This document shows, in pieces, positions 50,974 to 59,431 of a DNA stretch of 64,000 nucleotides. This DNA comes from WJMD01 sp964596015 (GTDB taxonomy: Bacteria > Joyebacterota > Joyebacteria > Joyebacterales > Joyebacteraceae), in NCBI GenBank assembly GCA_964596015.1, contig CAZQSB010000001.1, positions 122,404 to 186,403 on the forward strand, written 5' to 3'. Both the position numbers and the translations under genes were made by a program. The notes beneath the pieces were generated by a model. It had not been told where the DNA came from and did no database searches. It was given only the letters and a program-made list of their open reading frames with translations. Positions within the stretch are counted from its first letter, which is position 1; every line of letters starts with the position of its first letter.

Positions 50974-52893
50974 ATGCGACGACTCATCACGGCACTTCTG
51001 ATCCTCGCTCTGGCCGCTCCGCTCGCGTGGAGCGACCAGTGGCGCGACGTCGACGTGACGAAGCTTCGGGAGGACGCGCCCGACGCCGAGGAATACCCTG
51101 AAGCCTCCGCGCTCTTCCTCAAGATCCAGAAGCTCATCGACGTCGCCGACGGCGGCGCCGTCACGACGTACAGGAACGTCCTCACGAAGACCCTGACCCT
51201 GAAGGGCCGCGAGAACTACGCGAACCAGTCGTTCTACTACGACGCCGACCGCGAAGAGATCGAGCTCGTCAAGGGCGTGACCATCCGACGGACCGGACGC
51301 GAGGTCGAGGTCGAGCCCGACGCCATCAACGACGTCACCCCCGCGTTCCTCGAGGGCGCGACGATGTATGCGAACGTCGTGCAGAAGGTCTTCTCGTTCC
51401 CGGTCGTCGGCAAGGGCTCCACGATGGAGCTTCAGCTCGTGACCCGGACCGAACCGGCGCCCGACGGGAGCTTCTCCGGGATAGAGTTCCTCCGTTCCGA
51501 GGACCCGATCCTCGACAAGGAGGTCGCGCTGACCGTCCCGGGCGACGTCACGGTCACGAAGGCCGTCGTGCCCGGCGACGCCGGGCTCGGCGACGCCGAG
51601 ACGGAGTTCGATGACCTCGTGTGGCGGGTGCGGGACGTCCCGGGGCTGACGCCCGAGGAGCGCATGCCCCCGTCCGAGGAGCTCTACCCGCGGGTCGTGT
51701 ACACGTCCTACGAGGACTGGCAGGGGCCGGCGGCGTTCTTCGCGGACGCTTTCTATCCCCACGTCCAGACCGCGGGCGACGTGCACGCCAGGGCCTCTGA
51801 AGTGACGGAGGGAGCGGCGGACCGTGAGGAACTCGTCCGGAAGGTCTTCCTCGAGGTCGCCGAGAACGTGAGGAACGTCCATCTCGATCTCGGGCTCGGC
51901 GGATACGAGCCGAACGACGCCGCGGCCGTCATGGAGAACCGCTACGGCGATCCGCGCGACAAGGCCGTCCTCCTCGTCAGCATGCTTCGGGCCGCGGGCG
52001 TCGACGCGTGGCCCGCGCTCGTGAACGACGGCCCGGTGACGTTCGTCCCGGAGGTCCCGACGCTCGAGCAGTTCGACAGCGTTCTCGTCGCCGTGACCGA
52101 CGGCGACGGCTACCGATTCCTCGACCCGTTCCTTGACGATTGTCTGTACGGACACCTCGAATGGGGTCGCGGGAACACGGCCCTCGTCGTGACGGACGAC
52201 GGGGCCGGAGAGCTCGTCGAGATCCCGCCGTTCATGCCGGCCGAGAACAGAAGCGACCGGAGCATCGTCGCCGAGATCGCGGACGACGGGTCGGCCCGGC
52301 TCATCGCGAGCGCGGACGTCTCCGGGTCGTTCGATCGCAGGTGCCGCCGCGTCCTCAAGGACGCGACGGAGAGCGAGGTGCAGAAGTTCTTCACTGAGGC
52401 GACCGGCAGCATCGGGCCCGGGGCTTCCGACGCGGAGCACTTCACGACCGATCTCAAGGACCTGACCGAGCCCGTCCGGATGCAGCAGACCATCGACGCC
52501 CCGGGATTCGCCGTCGCGCAGGGCGACATGATGATCGTGCGGGCGCCCGAGTTCCCGTTCGCCTACGCCCGGGTGAACGCCCAGCCCAGTCTTTCCGAGC
52601 GCGACTTCTCGTTCATGCTCCCCGGCGAGCTCGTGAGCGAGTACGAGTTCCGGGCGCACATCCCTGAAGGCTACGAGCCCGTTCGCGTTCCGGAACCTCT
52701 GTCGATCGACACGGGCGACGCGCTTCTCGAACTCGAGTGCGAATGGATCCCGTCAGAGCGCGCCGTGGTCTGGACGAGGAAGCTCGAGTTTCGTTCCAGG
52801 CGGATCCGACCCGAGGACTACACCGACTTCAAGGCGGCGTACGACCGTCTCCTGTCCCCGAAGAACGACCTCATCCTGCTGGAGAGGGCGTAG
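50974..52893 (+). CDS. DUF3857/transglutaminase-like paralogue, active site lost
   Basis: A 639-residue paralogue of the gene upstream, starting one base after its stop. It has a signal peptide (LITALLILALAAPLAWS), the DUF3857 domain and the same fold order. At the catalytic positions the Cys is replaced by P327 (RYGDPRDKAVLL), the His by S369 (QFDSVLVAV); only D384 (RFLDPF) remains. The fold is otherwise intact, and there is no frameshift, so a structural or regulatory role beside the active partner is more likely than decay. Confidence 0.87.
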   Translation: MRRLITALLILALAAPLAWSDQWRDVDVTKLREDAPDAEEYPEASALFLKIQKLIDVADGGAVTTYRNVLTKTLTLKGRENYANQSFYYDADREEIELVKGVTIRRTGREVEVEPDAINDVTPAFLEGATMYANVVQKVFSFPVVGKGSTMELQLVTRTEPAPDGSFSGIEFLRSEDPILDKEVALTVPGDVTVTKAVVPGDAGLGDAETEFDDLVWRVRDVPGLTPEERMPPSEELYPRVVYTSYEDWQGPAAFFADAFYPHVQTAGDVHARASEVTEGAADREELVRKVFLEVAENVRNVHLDLGLGGYEPNDAAAVMENRYGDPRDKAVLLVSMLRAAGVDAWPALVNDGPVTFVPEVPTLEQFDSVLVAVTDGDGYRFLDPFLDDCLYGHLEWGRGNTALVVTDDGAGELVEIPPFMPAENRSDRSIVAEIADDGSARLIASADVSGSFDRRCRRVLKDATESEVQKFFTEATGSIGPGASDAEHFTTDLKDLTEPVRMQQTIDAPGFAVAQGDMMIVRAPEFPFAYARVNAQPSLSERDFSFMLPGELVSEYEFRAHIPEGYEPVRVPEPLSIDTGDALLELECEWIPSERAVVWTRKLEFRSRRIRPEDYTDFKAAYDRLLSPKNDLILLERA

Positions 52894-52946
52894 AGGGAGC
52901 CGAGGCGGACCCGACGACGCGGGACCGCGGACGACAGGGAGAGCTC

Positions 52947-55937
52947 GTGGGATTCAGACCGCTCGAGGAGATCGCGGGGCGCATCGAACGCAAACGCGTC
53001 CCGTTCTCCGACCTCATGCCGGCGCGCGTTCGCCGGATCCTCCTGGTGTCGAGTCTCTACGACTCGTTCACGTTCCAGGAGGACGGCAACCTCGGCGAGA
53101 TGCTCTTCACGGAGTATCAGGAGCTGAACCTGAGCTCCGCGCCGACCATCTTCCGGGTGTCGACCGCCCGCGAGGCCATCGAGCGCGTTGAGGAGATCGA
53201 CCCCGACCTCATCATCACGATGCCCCGGGTCGGCGACATGGACGTCTTCGAGTTCGGACGACTCATCAAGGACCACTCCCCCGACCTCCCGGTCGTCCTG
53301 CTGGCGTACGACACGAGAGAGCTCTCCCTCCTCAAGGCGCGCGAGGACCTCGCATGCGTCGACCGGATCTTCGTCTGGCTGGGCGACGCGCGCGTCTTCC
53401 TGGCCGTCATCAAGTGGGCCGAGGACCGCATGAACCGCGCCCACGACGCCGAGACCGCGGGAGTCAAGAGCATGCTCCTCGTGGAGGACTCGGTCCGCTT
53501 CTACTCGGCCTACCTGCCGATGCTCTACGGCGAGATCATGCAGCAGACCCAGGCGCTCATGTCGGAGGGCGTCAACCGCATGCAGCAGCTGATGCGCATG
53601 CGGGCCCGCCCGAAGATCCTCCTGGCCACGACCTTCGAGGAGGGCCGGGACATCTACATGAAGGCGCGGGGCGACATCCTGGGCGTCATCGTGGACGCGC
53701 GCTTTCCGAAGGACGGCGAGCTGGACGACATGGCCGGCGTCGCCTTCGCGGCGATGGTCAAGGAGCACGACCCGACGACTCCAGTGCTCATCCAGTCGAC
53801 GACGCGCACCTGCACGGAGGAGGCGTTCGGCGTCGGAGCGACGTTCCTGCAGAAGACCTCGCCGACGCTCATGCACGACGTCCGGGCGTTCATGCGCGAC
53901 CATCTGGGCTTCGGCGACTTCATCTTCCGCACGCCGGACGGCGCGGAGGTCGCTCGGGCCGGGGACCTCAGGGGGCTCGTCGACGCCGTCCGGAGCGTTC
54001 CGGGCGCTTCCCTCATGTACCACGGCCGGAGGAACGACTTCTCCACGTGGCTCATGGCGAGGACGGAGTTCGACCTCGCGAAAGCGCTCCGCGCCATCGC
54101 GGCCGACGAGTTCGACTCGTCCGAGGAGCTCCGCGAGTACCTCCTGAGGGCGCTCAGGGAGCACAGGTTCCGAGCGCGAGCAGGTCTGGTCGAGGAGTTC
54201 TCCAAGGAGACCTTCGAGGCCGAGACGTCGTTCACGCGGATCGGTCGCGGCTCGCTCGGAGGGAAGGGGCGCGGGCTCGCCTTCATGAACTCGCTTCTCG
54301 ACGCGTACGAGATCGAGAACAGGATCGAGGGCGTCCGGATCAGCGTTCCGCAGACGGCCGTCGTGGCGACCGACGTCTTCGACCGGTTCATGGAGATGTC
54401 GGGACTCATGTCGCTGGCCCTCTCCGAGGACGACGACGTGACCATCCGCGCCGCCTTCCTCGCCGCCAGGCTGCCCGAGGAGACGATCAGCGAGCTCCGG
54501 GCGTTCCTGTCGCGCGTGCGCTACCCTCTGGCCGTGCGCTCCTCCAGTCTCTTCGAGGACTCGTCGTATCAGCCGTTCGCCGGCATCTACCAGACCTACA
54601 TGCTCCCGAACAGCAACGAGAGCCTGGAGGTCCGGCTCGACGAGCTCTGCCGCGCCATCCGCCTCGTCTACGCGTCGACCTACTCCGCCGACTCGAAGAC
54701 CTACATCGAGTCGACGACGAACCGCCTGGAGGAGGAGAAGATGGCGGTCGTCATCCAGCAGGTCACCGGCCGCCGCCACGGCGGCGTGGTCTACCCCAAC
54801 GCGGCCGGCGTGGCGAGAACCTACGACCACTATCCGATCAACGAGATCCAGGCCGAGGACGGCGTGGCCTGCGTCGCTCTCGGCATGGGCAAGACCGTGG
54901 TCGAGGGCGGCCGATGCGTGCGCTTCTCTCCGAAGAAACCGAAGACGCTCTATCAGTTCTCGACGCCGCGCGACTACCTCAACAACGCCCAGCGGCAGTT
55001 CTACGCGCTCGACCTCGAGAAGGAGGCCCCGGTCAGGAAGCCGACCGACGCGCCCGAGGCCAACCTCACCCTTCTCGATGTCGACGCGGCGGCCGAGCAC
55101 GGGACGTTCCGACCGGTCGGCTCGGTCTACACGCCGGAGAACGACCGCATCTACGACGGGTCGGGGCGGCCCGGGGTCAGGCTGATCACAATGGCGGGGA
55201 TGCTGTCTGGGGACGAGTTCCCTCTGCCTGAGACCCTGGCCTTTCTCATGGAGGTCGGCAAGTCGGGATTCACGTGTCACGTCGAGATCGAGTTCGCCGT
55301 GATGCTGAACGAGGACGGGCCGCACGATTTCTCGTTCCTGCAGATCAGGCCGCTCGTTCTCGAGGCGTCGACAGAGGAGATCGACCTCTCCGGCATCGAG
55401 CGCGACGACGTCCTGTGCTCGTCGGGCAGCTCGCTGGGACACGGCGTCATCGACGACATCGCCGACATCGTGTACGTCGCGCCGGACACGTTCGAGCGGA
55501 GCCACACCGTCGAGATCGCCGACGAGGTCGGCAGGCTCGATCGCGCGCTCCGGGACGCGGGGCGCCGGTATCTGCTCATCGGACCCGGCCGCTGGGGCAG
55601 CGCCGACCAGTGGCTGGGGATCCCGGTGAGCTGGCGACAGATCGCCGGCGTGGGCGCCATCGTCGAGACCGACATGCCCGACATCATGGTCGACCCGTCC
55701 CAGGGGTCGCACTTCTTCCAGAACATCACGTCGTTCGGCATCGCCTACCTGACGGTGCGGGAGACCGACGCGCGCTCGTTGCTCGACTCCGAGTGGCTCG
55801 ACCTTCAGCCGGCCGAGGAGGAGACGAAGCACCTCAGACACATCGCGCTCGACGCGCCGCTTCGCATTCTCGTGAACAGCGGAGAGTCCAGGGGCGTTGT
55901 CCTGAAGCCCGGAAGGGACGGACGGAAGGCCGGCTGA
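52947..55937 (+). CDS. Two-receiver PEP/pyruvate-binding-domain protein
   Basis: A 996-residue soluble protein. The first 130 residues form a receiver-like domain without its phospho-acceptor (DLIITMPRVGDMD, no Asp at the usual place). A second receiver follows with all key residues (MLLVEDS; GVIVDARFPKDG; IQSTT; LQKTSP). After a linker comes the nucleotide-binding domain of PEP synthase/pyruvate phosphate dikinase (GRGSLGGKGRGLAFM; LAVRSSSLFEDSSYQPFAGIYQTYM). I see neither the phospho-histidine domain (GGxxSHAA) nor the PEP-binding barrel. GTG at 52947 with GGGAGA upstream. Probably a kinase-like signalling protein. Confidence 0.8.
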   Translation: MGFRPLEEIAGRIERKRVPFSDLMPARVRRILLVSSLYDSFTFQEDGNLGEMLFTEYQELNLSSAPTIFRVSTAREAIERVEEIDPDLIITMPRVGDMDVFEFGRLIKDHSPDLPVVLLAYDTRELSLLKAREDLACVDRIFVWLGDARVFLAVIKWAEDRMNRAHDAETAGVKSMLLVEDSVRFYSAYLPMLYGEIMQQTQALMSEGVNRMQQLMRMRARPKILLATTFEEGRDIYMKARGDILGVIVDARFPKDGELDDMAGVAFAAMVKEHDPTTPVLIQSTTRTCTEEAFGVGATFLQKTSPTLMHDVRAFMRDHLGFGDFIFRTPDGAEVARAGDLRGLVDAVRSVPGASLMYHGRRNDFSTWLMARTEFDLAKALRAIAADEFDSSEELREYLLRALREHRFRARAGLVEEFSKETFEAETSFTRIGRGSLGGKGRGLAFMNSLLDAYEIENRIEGVRISVPQTAVVATDVFDRFMEMSGLMSLALSEDDDVTIRAAFLAARLPEETISELRAFLSRVRYPLAVRSSSLFEDSSYQPFAGIYQTYMLPNSNESLEVRLDELCRAIRLVYASTYSADSKTYIESTTNRLEEEKMAVVIQQVTGRRHGGVVYPNAAGVARTYDHYPINEIQAEDGVACVALGMGKTVVEGGRCVRFSPKKPKTLYQFSTPRDYLNNAQRQFYALDLEKEAPVRKPTDAPEANLTLLDVDAAAEHGTFRPVGSVYTPENDRIYDGSGRPGVRLITMAGMLSGDEFPLPETLAFLMEVGKSGFTCHVEIEFAVMLNEDGPHDFSFLQIRPLVLEASTEEIDLSGIERDDVLCSSGSSLGHGVIDDIADIVYVAPDTFERSHTVEIADEVGRLDRALRDAGRRYLLIGPGRWGSADQWLGIPVSWRQIAGVGAIVETDMPDIMVDPSQGSHFFQNITSFGIAYLTVRETDARSLLDSEWLDLQPAEEETKHLRHIALDAPLRILVNSGESRGVVLKPGRDGRKAG

Positions 55938-55995
55938 GAAGCGTACGGCGACCATCGCTCCGCCCGAGCGGCGCAGGCTGGAACCAAAAGAAGAA

Positions 55996-56024
55996 GGGGG
56001 TCGGCAGTGAGGATGCCGGCCCCC
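55996..56024. terminator. Bidirectional intrinsic terminator
   Basis: GGGGGTCGGCA and TGCCGGCCCCC form an 11-bp stem (one T-G wobble) with a seven-base loop. TCTTCGTT follows on the plus strand and CTTCTTTTGG on the minus strand, so it serves both the PEP-binding gene and gdhA. Confidence 0.75.
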
Positions 56025-56073
56025 TCTTCGTTGTCCGGCGGGTCATTGAAGCGGCCCGCCGTGGTGTGACGCC

Positions 56074-57441
56074 TTAGATGACGCCCTGGTCGAGCATCGA
56101 GTCGGCGACCTTGATGAAGCCGGCCACGTTGGCGCCCATGACGTAGTTGCCCTCGTCACCGAACTCCTTCGAGGTCTCGAAGGCGGCGCTGTGGATCGAC
56201 TTCATGATGCCCTGGAGACGGTTGTCGACCTCCTCGCGGGACCAGGAGAGCCTCAGGCTGTTCTGGCTCATCTCGAGACCGGAGACGGCGACGCCGCCGG
56301 CGTTCGCGGCCTTGCCCGGACCGTAGAGGATCTTCTTGTCGAGGAAGAGCTCGATGCCCTCGGGAACCGTCGGCATGTTCGCGCCCTCGGAGACAACGTA
56401 GACGCCGTTCTTGAGGAGGTTCTGCGCGTCCTTCGTGTTGATCTCGTTCTGGGTCGCGCTCGGGAAGGCGCAGTCGGCCTTGTGGTCCCAGAGCGGGTTG
56501 TGGTCTACGGAGGCGTCGCTCCCGGTGTACACGGCGCTCTTGTACTTGTCCGCGTACTCCTTGATGCGGCCGCGCTTCACGTTCTTGAGCTCCATGACGA
56601 AGTCGAGCTTGCCGCGGTCGATGCCTTCCTCGTCGTAGATGTAGCCCGACGAGTCGGACAGCGTGACCGGCTTCGCGCCGAAGTCGAGGAGCTTCTCGCA
56701 CGTGAACTGAGCGACGTTGCCCGAGCCGGAGACGAGACAGGTCTTCCCCTCGAGGTTCTCGCCGCGCGTGCCGAGCATCTCCTGCGCGAAATAGACCGCG
56801 CCGTAGCCCGTCGCCTCGGGACGGATGCGGCTGCCGCCCCAGTTCCGGCCCTTGCCCGTGAGCACGCCGGTGAACTCGTTCGTGAGCTTCCGGTACTGGC
56901 CGTAGAGGTAGCCGATCTCGCGTCCGCCGACGCCGATGTCGCCGGCCGGGACGTCGGTGTTCGGGCCGATGTGACGGAAGAGCTCGCTCATGAAGGACTG
57001 GCAGAAGCGCATGACCTCGAGGTCGCTCTTGCCCTTCGGATCGAAGTCGGAACCGCCCTTGCCCCCGCCCATCGGGAGGGTCGTCAGGCTGTTCTTGAAG
57101 ACCTGCTCGAAGGCCAGGAACTTGAGGATGCCGAGGTTGACGCTCGGATGGAACCGGAGTCCGCCCTTGTAGGGGCCGATGGCGCTGTTCATCTCGATGC
57201 GGTAGCCGCGATTGACCTGGACATCGCCGGCGTCGTCGACCCACGGCACGCGGAACATGATGATGCGCTCGGGCTCCACGATGCGCTCGATGATCTTGGC
57301 CTTGCGGTACTCGGGGCGCTGGTCGAGGACGGGCCAGATCGTCTCCACGACCTCGCAGACCGCCTGATGGAACTCATCCTGCGCCGGATTCTTTGCCTTG
57401 ACGCCGTCGAGGAAGGCGTCGCACGCAGCGGCTCTCGCCAT
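56074..57441 (-). CDS. gdhA: NADP-type glutamate dehydrogenase
   Basis: A 455-residue hexameric-type GDH. Substrate and catalytic segments are GPYKGGLRFHPSVN, LPMGGGKGGSDFDPKG (catalytic Lys region) and PAGDIGVGGREIGYLYGQYRK; the nucleotide-binding loop is VSGSGNVAQFTCEKL, whose lack of an acidic residue after the loop agrees with NADP. It joins 2-oxoglutarate and ammonia reversibly. AGGAGG precedes the ATG. A structured leader of about 270 bases lies upstream. Confidence 0.95.
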   Translation of the reverse strand: MARAAACDAFLDGVKAKNPAQDEFHQAVCEVVETIWPVLDQRPEYRKAKIIERIVEPERIIMFRVPWVDDAGDVQVNRGYRIEMNSAIGPYKGGLRFHPSVNLGILKFLAFEQVFKNSLTTLPMGGGKGGSDFDPKGKSDLEVMRFCQSFMSELFRHIGPNTDVPAGDIGVGGREIGYLYGQYRKLTNEFTGVLTGKGRNWGGSRIRPEATGYGAVYFAQEMLGTRGENLEGKTCLVSGSGNVAQFTCEKLLDFGAKPVTLSDSSGYIYDEEGIDRGKLDFVMELKNVKRGRIKEYADKYKSAVYTGSDASVDHNPLWDHKADCAFPSATQNEINTKDAQNLLKNGVYVVSEGANMPTVPEGIELFLDKKILYGPGKAANAGGVAVSGLEMSQNSLRLSWSREEVDNRLQGIMKSIHSAAFETSKEFGDEGNYVMGANVAGFIKVADSMLDQGVI

Positions 57442-57774
57442 TCTCTACTCCTCCTGCTCGCTTCAGGTTCGTTCAGAATTCCCGGGCGGGCCTCTCCCGC
57501 CCCTGCCTCCGGGTCCCTTTCGGACCCTCCATCAGGAAGTGCGTGCTCCTGGCGCTCCTCCTTTCCCGCTCGGCCCCCGGGACATTGGGAATCAGGCCCC
57601 GGCGCGGTCCGACCGGCGTCCCGGCTTCAGGCGGGGTCCGAAGCGGCATGGAATGCCCCCGGATGTCGCCATCCCGGGGCGTTCTGAGTCTCATTCCATG
57701 ATGATGATCGCGACCAGGAAGTCTATCACGCGCGAGACCGGTGGGTCAATGCAAGAAGGCAGTATCAGGCCTCT
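57442..57774 (-). promoter_or_regulatory. gdhA leader with two hairpins and a candidate promoter
   Basis: This 333-base gap holds no gene. On the minus strand TTGACC (57744-57749) and TAGACT (57720-57725) with an 18-base spacer are a candidate promoter. The implied leader of roughly 270 bases carries two perfect hairpins close to the gene: GGGTCC-GAAAG-GGACCC (57511-57527) and GGGCGGG-AGAGG-CCCGCCC (57484-57502). Control by the leader is inferred. Confidence 0.4.
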
Positions 57775-58950
57775 CTAGCGCGTTCTCTCGGCCATCAGCA
57801 CGACGTGCTTCTCGCCCTCGGCGACGATGGTCGCGTTGCCGAAGACGTGCCGCATGTGCTTCTGGACGCCGCGGTAGCGCATGAGCACGAGGTAGAGCCG
57901 GCCGTGGACCCTGAGATGCCGGTGCGCCTCGTCCACGAGCGGATAGAGGACGTCCACGCCCGCGTGGAACGGGGGGTTCGAGACGACGCGGTCGAACCGC
58001 TCGCCCGGGACCGCGTCGAAGCGGTCGCCGAGCACGGCCTCGACGCGCGGCTTGCCGTTCTTCCGCGCGTGGTTCAGGTGGTGGGAGCGGATGTTCAGGT
58101 CCGCGTACTCGACGGCCCGCGCGTCGCAGTCCACCATGACGACGCGTCCGACCGACGCGAGGTGAGCGCAGACGATGCCGATGGGGCCGTAGCCGCATCC
58201 GATGTCGATGACGGAGTGGCGCGGCCGCACGTCGACCGACTCGATGAGGAGCGCGGTCCCGTCGTCGATCGCCTTCCTCGAGAAGATGCCGGCGCGCGTG
58301 CGGAAGCTGTACTTCCTTCCGCGCAGCAGTCCCTCGACCGTGTGCTCGTATTTCGAGAGGTCGACGACCTCGGGCGGACGGATGGGGCTCCGCTCCGCGC
58401 GCATCACCCAGTAGCCGCCGCTGCGTTTGACGACCTTCGCCGGGCCGATGGTCGCGGCGAGCTTCTTCATGTAGCTCCGCGCGCCCCGACTCGACTTCGC
58501 GACGAGGAAGAAGGCGCCCCCGTGCCTGAGTTTCGGCTGCGCGCGCTCGATCATCTCGAAGATGAGCTCGGTCCCGTCGTCGACCGGCGGGTTCAAGGCG
58601 ACGATGTTGAACGTTCCGTTCGGATAGCGGTTCAGCGTGTGATCGAGGACGACGTGAGCGTTCGCGACCTCGTTCGCTCTCGTGTTCCTCTGCGCGAGGC
58701 GAACGGCGCGGATGTCGGAGTCGACCATCTGGACGTCGAGGCCGGGCGCCGCGTCGGCCATGGCGATGCCCACCGCGCCGTAGCCGCAGCCGTAGTCCAG
58801 AATGCGGTCGCCGGGCGCCGGGGTGACGGCGCCGATGAGGAGCGATGTCGACTTGGCTATGCGGTCCTTCGAGAAAAGGCCGCCGGCCGACTCGAGCGTC
58901 CGGCGTCCCTGTCCGAGCGTGGCGTTGATCTCGTAGGAGCTTCTGACCAT
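57775..58950 (-). CDS. RsmC-like methyltransferase, two tandem domains
   Basis: A 391-residue protein with two homologous small-methyltransferase (MTS) domains. Domain 1 has ILDYGCGYGAVGIAMAD and VALNPPVDDG; domain 2 has VIDIGCGYGPIGIVCAH and RVVSNPPFHAG. In RsmC/RlmG the N-terminal copy is usually degenerate; here both keep the SAM-binding loop and an NPP motif, the first as NPPV rather than NPPF. It likely methylates guanine in rRNA. ATG at 58950 used, although GTG codons at 58953 and 58974 are in frame. Confidence 0.8.
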   Translation of the reverse strand: MVRSSYEINATLGQGRRTLESAGGLFSKDRIAKSTSLLIGAVTPAPGDRILDYGCGYGAVGIAMADAAPGLDVQMVDSDIRAVRLAQRNTRANEVANAHVVLDHTLNRYPNGTFNIVALNPPVDDGTELIFEMIERAQPKLRHGGAFFLVAKSSRGARSYMKKLAATIGPAKVVKRSGGYWVMRAERSPIRPPEVVDLSKYEHTVEGLLRGRKYSFRTRAGIFSRKAIDDGTALLIESVDVRPRHSVIDIGCGYGPIGIVCAHLASVGRVVMVDCDARAVEYADLNIRSHHLNHARKNGKPRVEAVLGDRFDAVPGERFDRVVSNPPFHAGVDVLYPLVDEAHRHLRVHGRLYLVLMRYRGVQKHMRHVFGNATIVAEGEKHVVLMAERTR

Positions 58951-59431
58951 CACGAGGTCCCCGGGGTCCTCCACGGACCGCGTCGCCGCGGCGATGAGCC
59001 GGCCATCACGGCGGGCGTCTCTCGAGGGAGAAGAATGCCCCGCCTGCTGCAGCGGGGCATCCGCGAGCTGGAGTGGATCTTCCAGCGTTCGAGAGCAGTA
59101 TCGACGGTACGCGGTCGCGAGAGGACCGTCTCTTGAATCTATGTCGAGGTCGACCGGGGAGGTCGACCGGTGACTGCGTCAGACGTCGATGAGATGATAC
59201 GTCCGGTTCCTGAACTGGTCAAGCGGATTTCCCGGCCGGGCGGCGGAAAAGCGATTGCGGCGCCAGCGCGAACGGACCCCGTGCCGGGAAAGAGGCGGAA
59301 GCGGGCGCTCGGTGGGCCGCCGGCGCGACGCGCCGGCCGGACCCCCGCGCGCCGGCCGGTCCCTCGCGTCGGCCGGTCCCTCGCGTCGGCCGGACCCGGC
59401 AGGCGACCTGCCCGTCCGATGCGGATCGGGT
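58951..59431. other. Gene-free interval with hairpin and repeats
   Basis: These 481 bases hold no convincing gene. Seen: a perfect nine-base hairpin ATGCCCCGC/GCGGGGCAT (59035-59060), two copies of GAGGTCGACCGG in a row (about 59145-59170), and the 17-base tandem repeat listed below. Confidence 0.5.
59353..59395. repeat. 17-bp tandem repeat, about 2.5 copies
   Basis: CGGCCGGTCCCTCGCGT occurs twice in full (59353-59369, 59370-59386) and then in part. It lies just beyond the 3' end of the flippase-like gene and is surrounded by other GC-rich repeats of GCCGGCCGG. Confidence 0.7.

Noticed and set aside
48976..52659. Very long minus-strand open frame opposite the transglutaminase genes
   Set aside because: It is exactly antisense to two well-supported genes with signal peptides and motifs; its product is His/Arg/Asp-rich without domains. 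High GC creates such frames.
50974..52893. Pseudogene call for the second transglutaminase paralogue
   Set aside because: The frame is intact over 639 codons with signal peptide and conserved fold motifs; only catalytic residues changed.
52818..55955. Long minus-strand open frame opposite the receiver/PEP-binding gene
   Set aside because: Antisense shadow; no recognisable motifs, while the plus strand has clear receiver and nucleotide-binding motifs.
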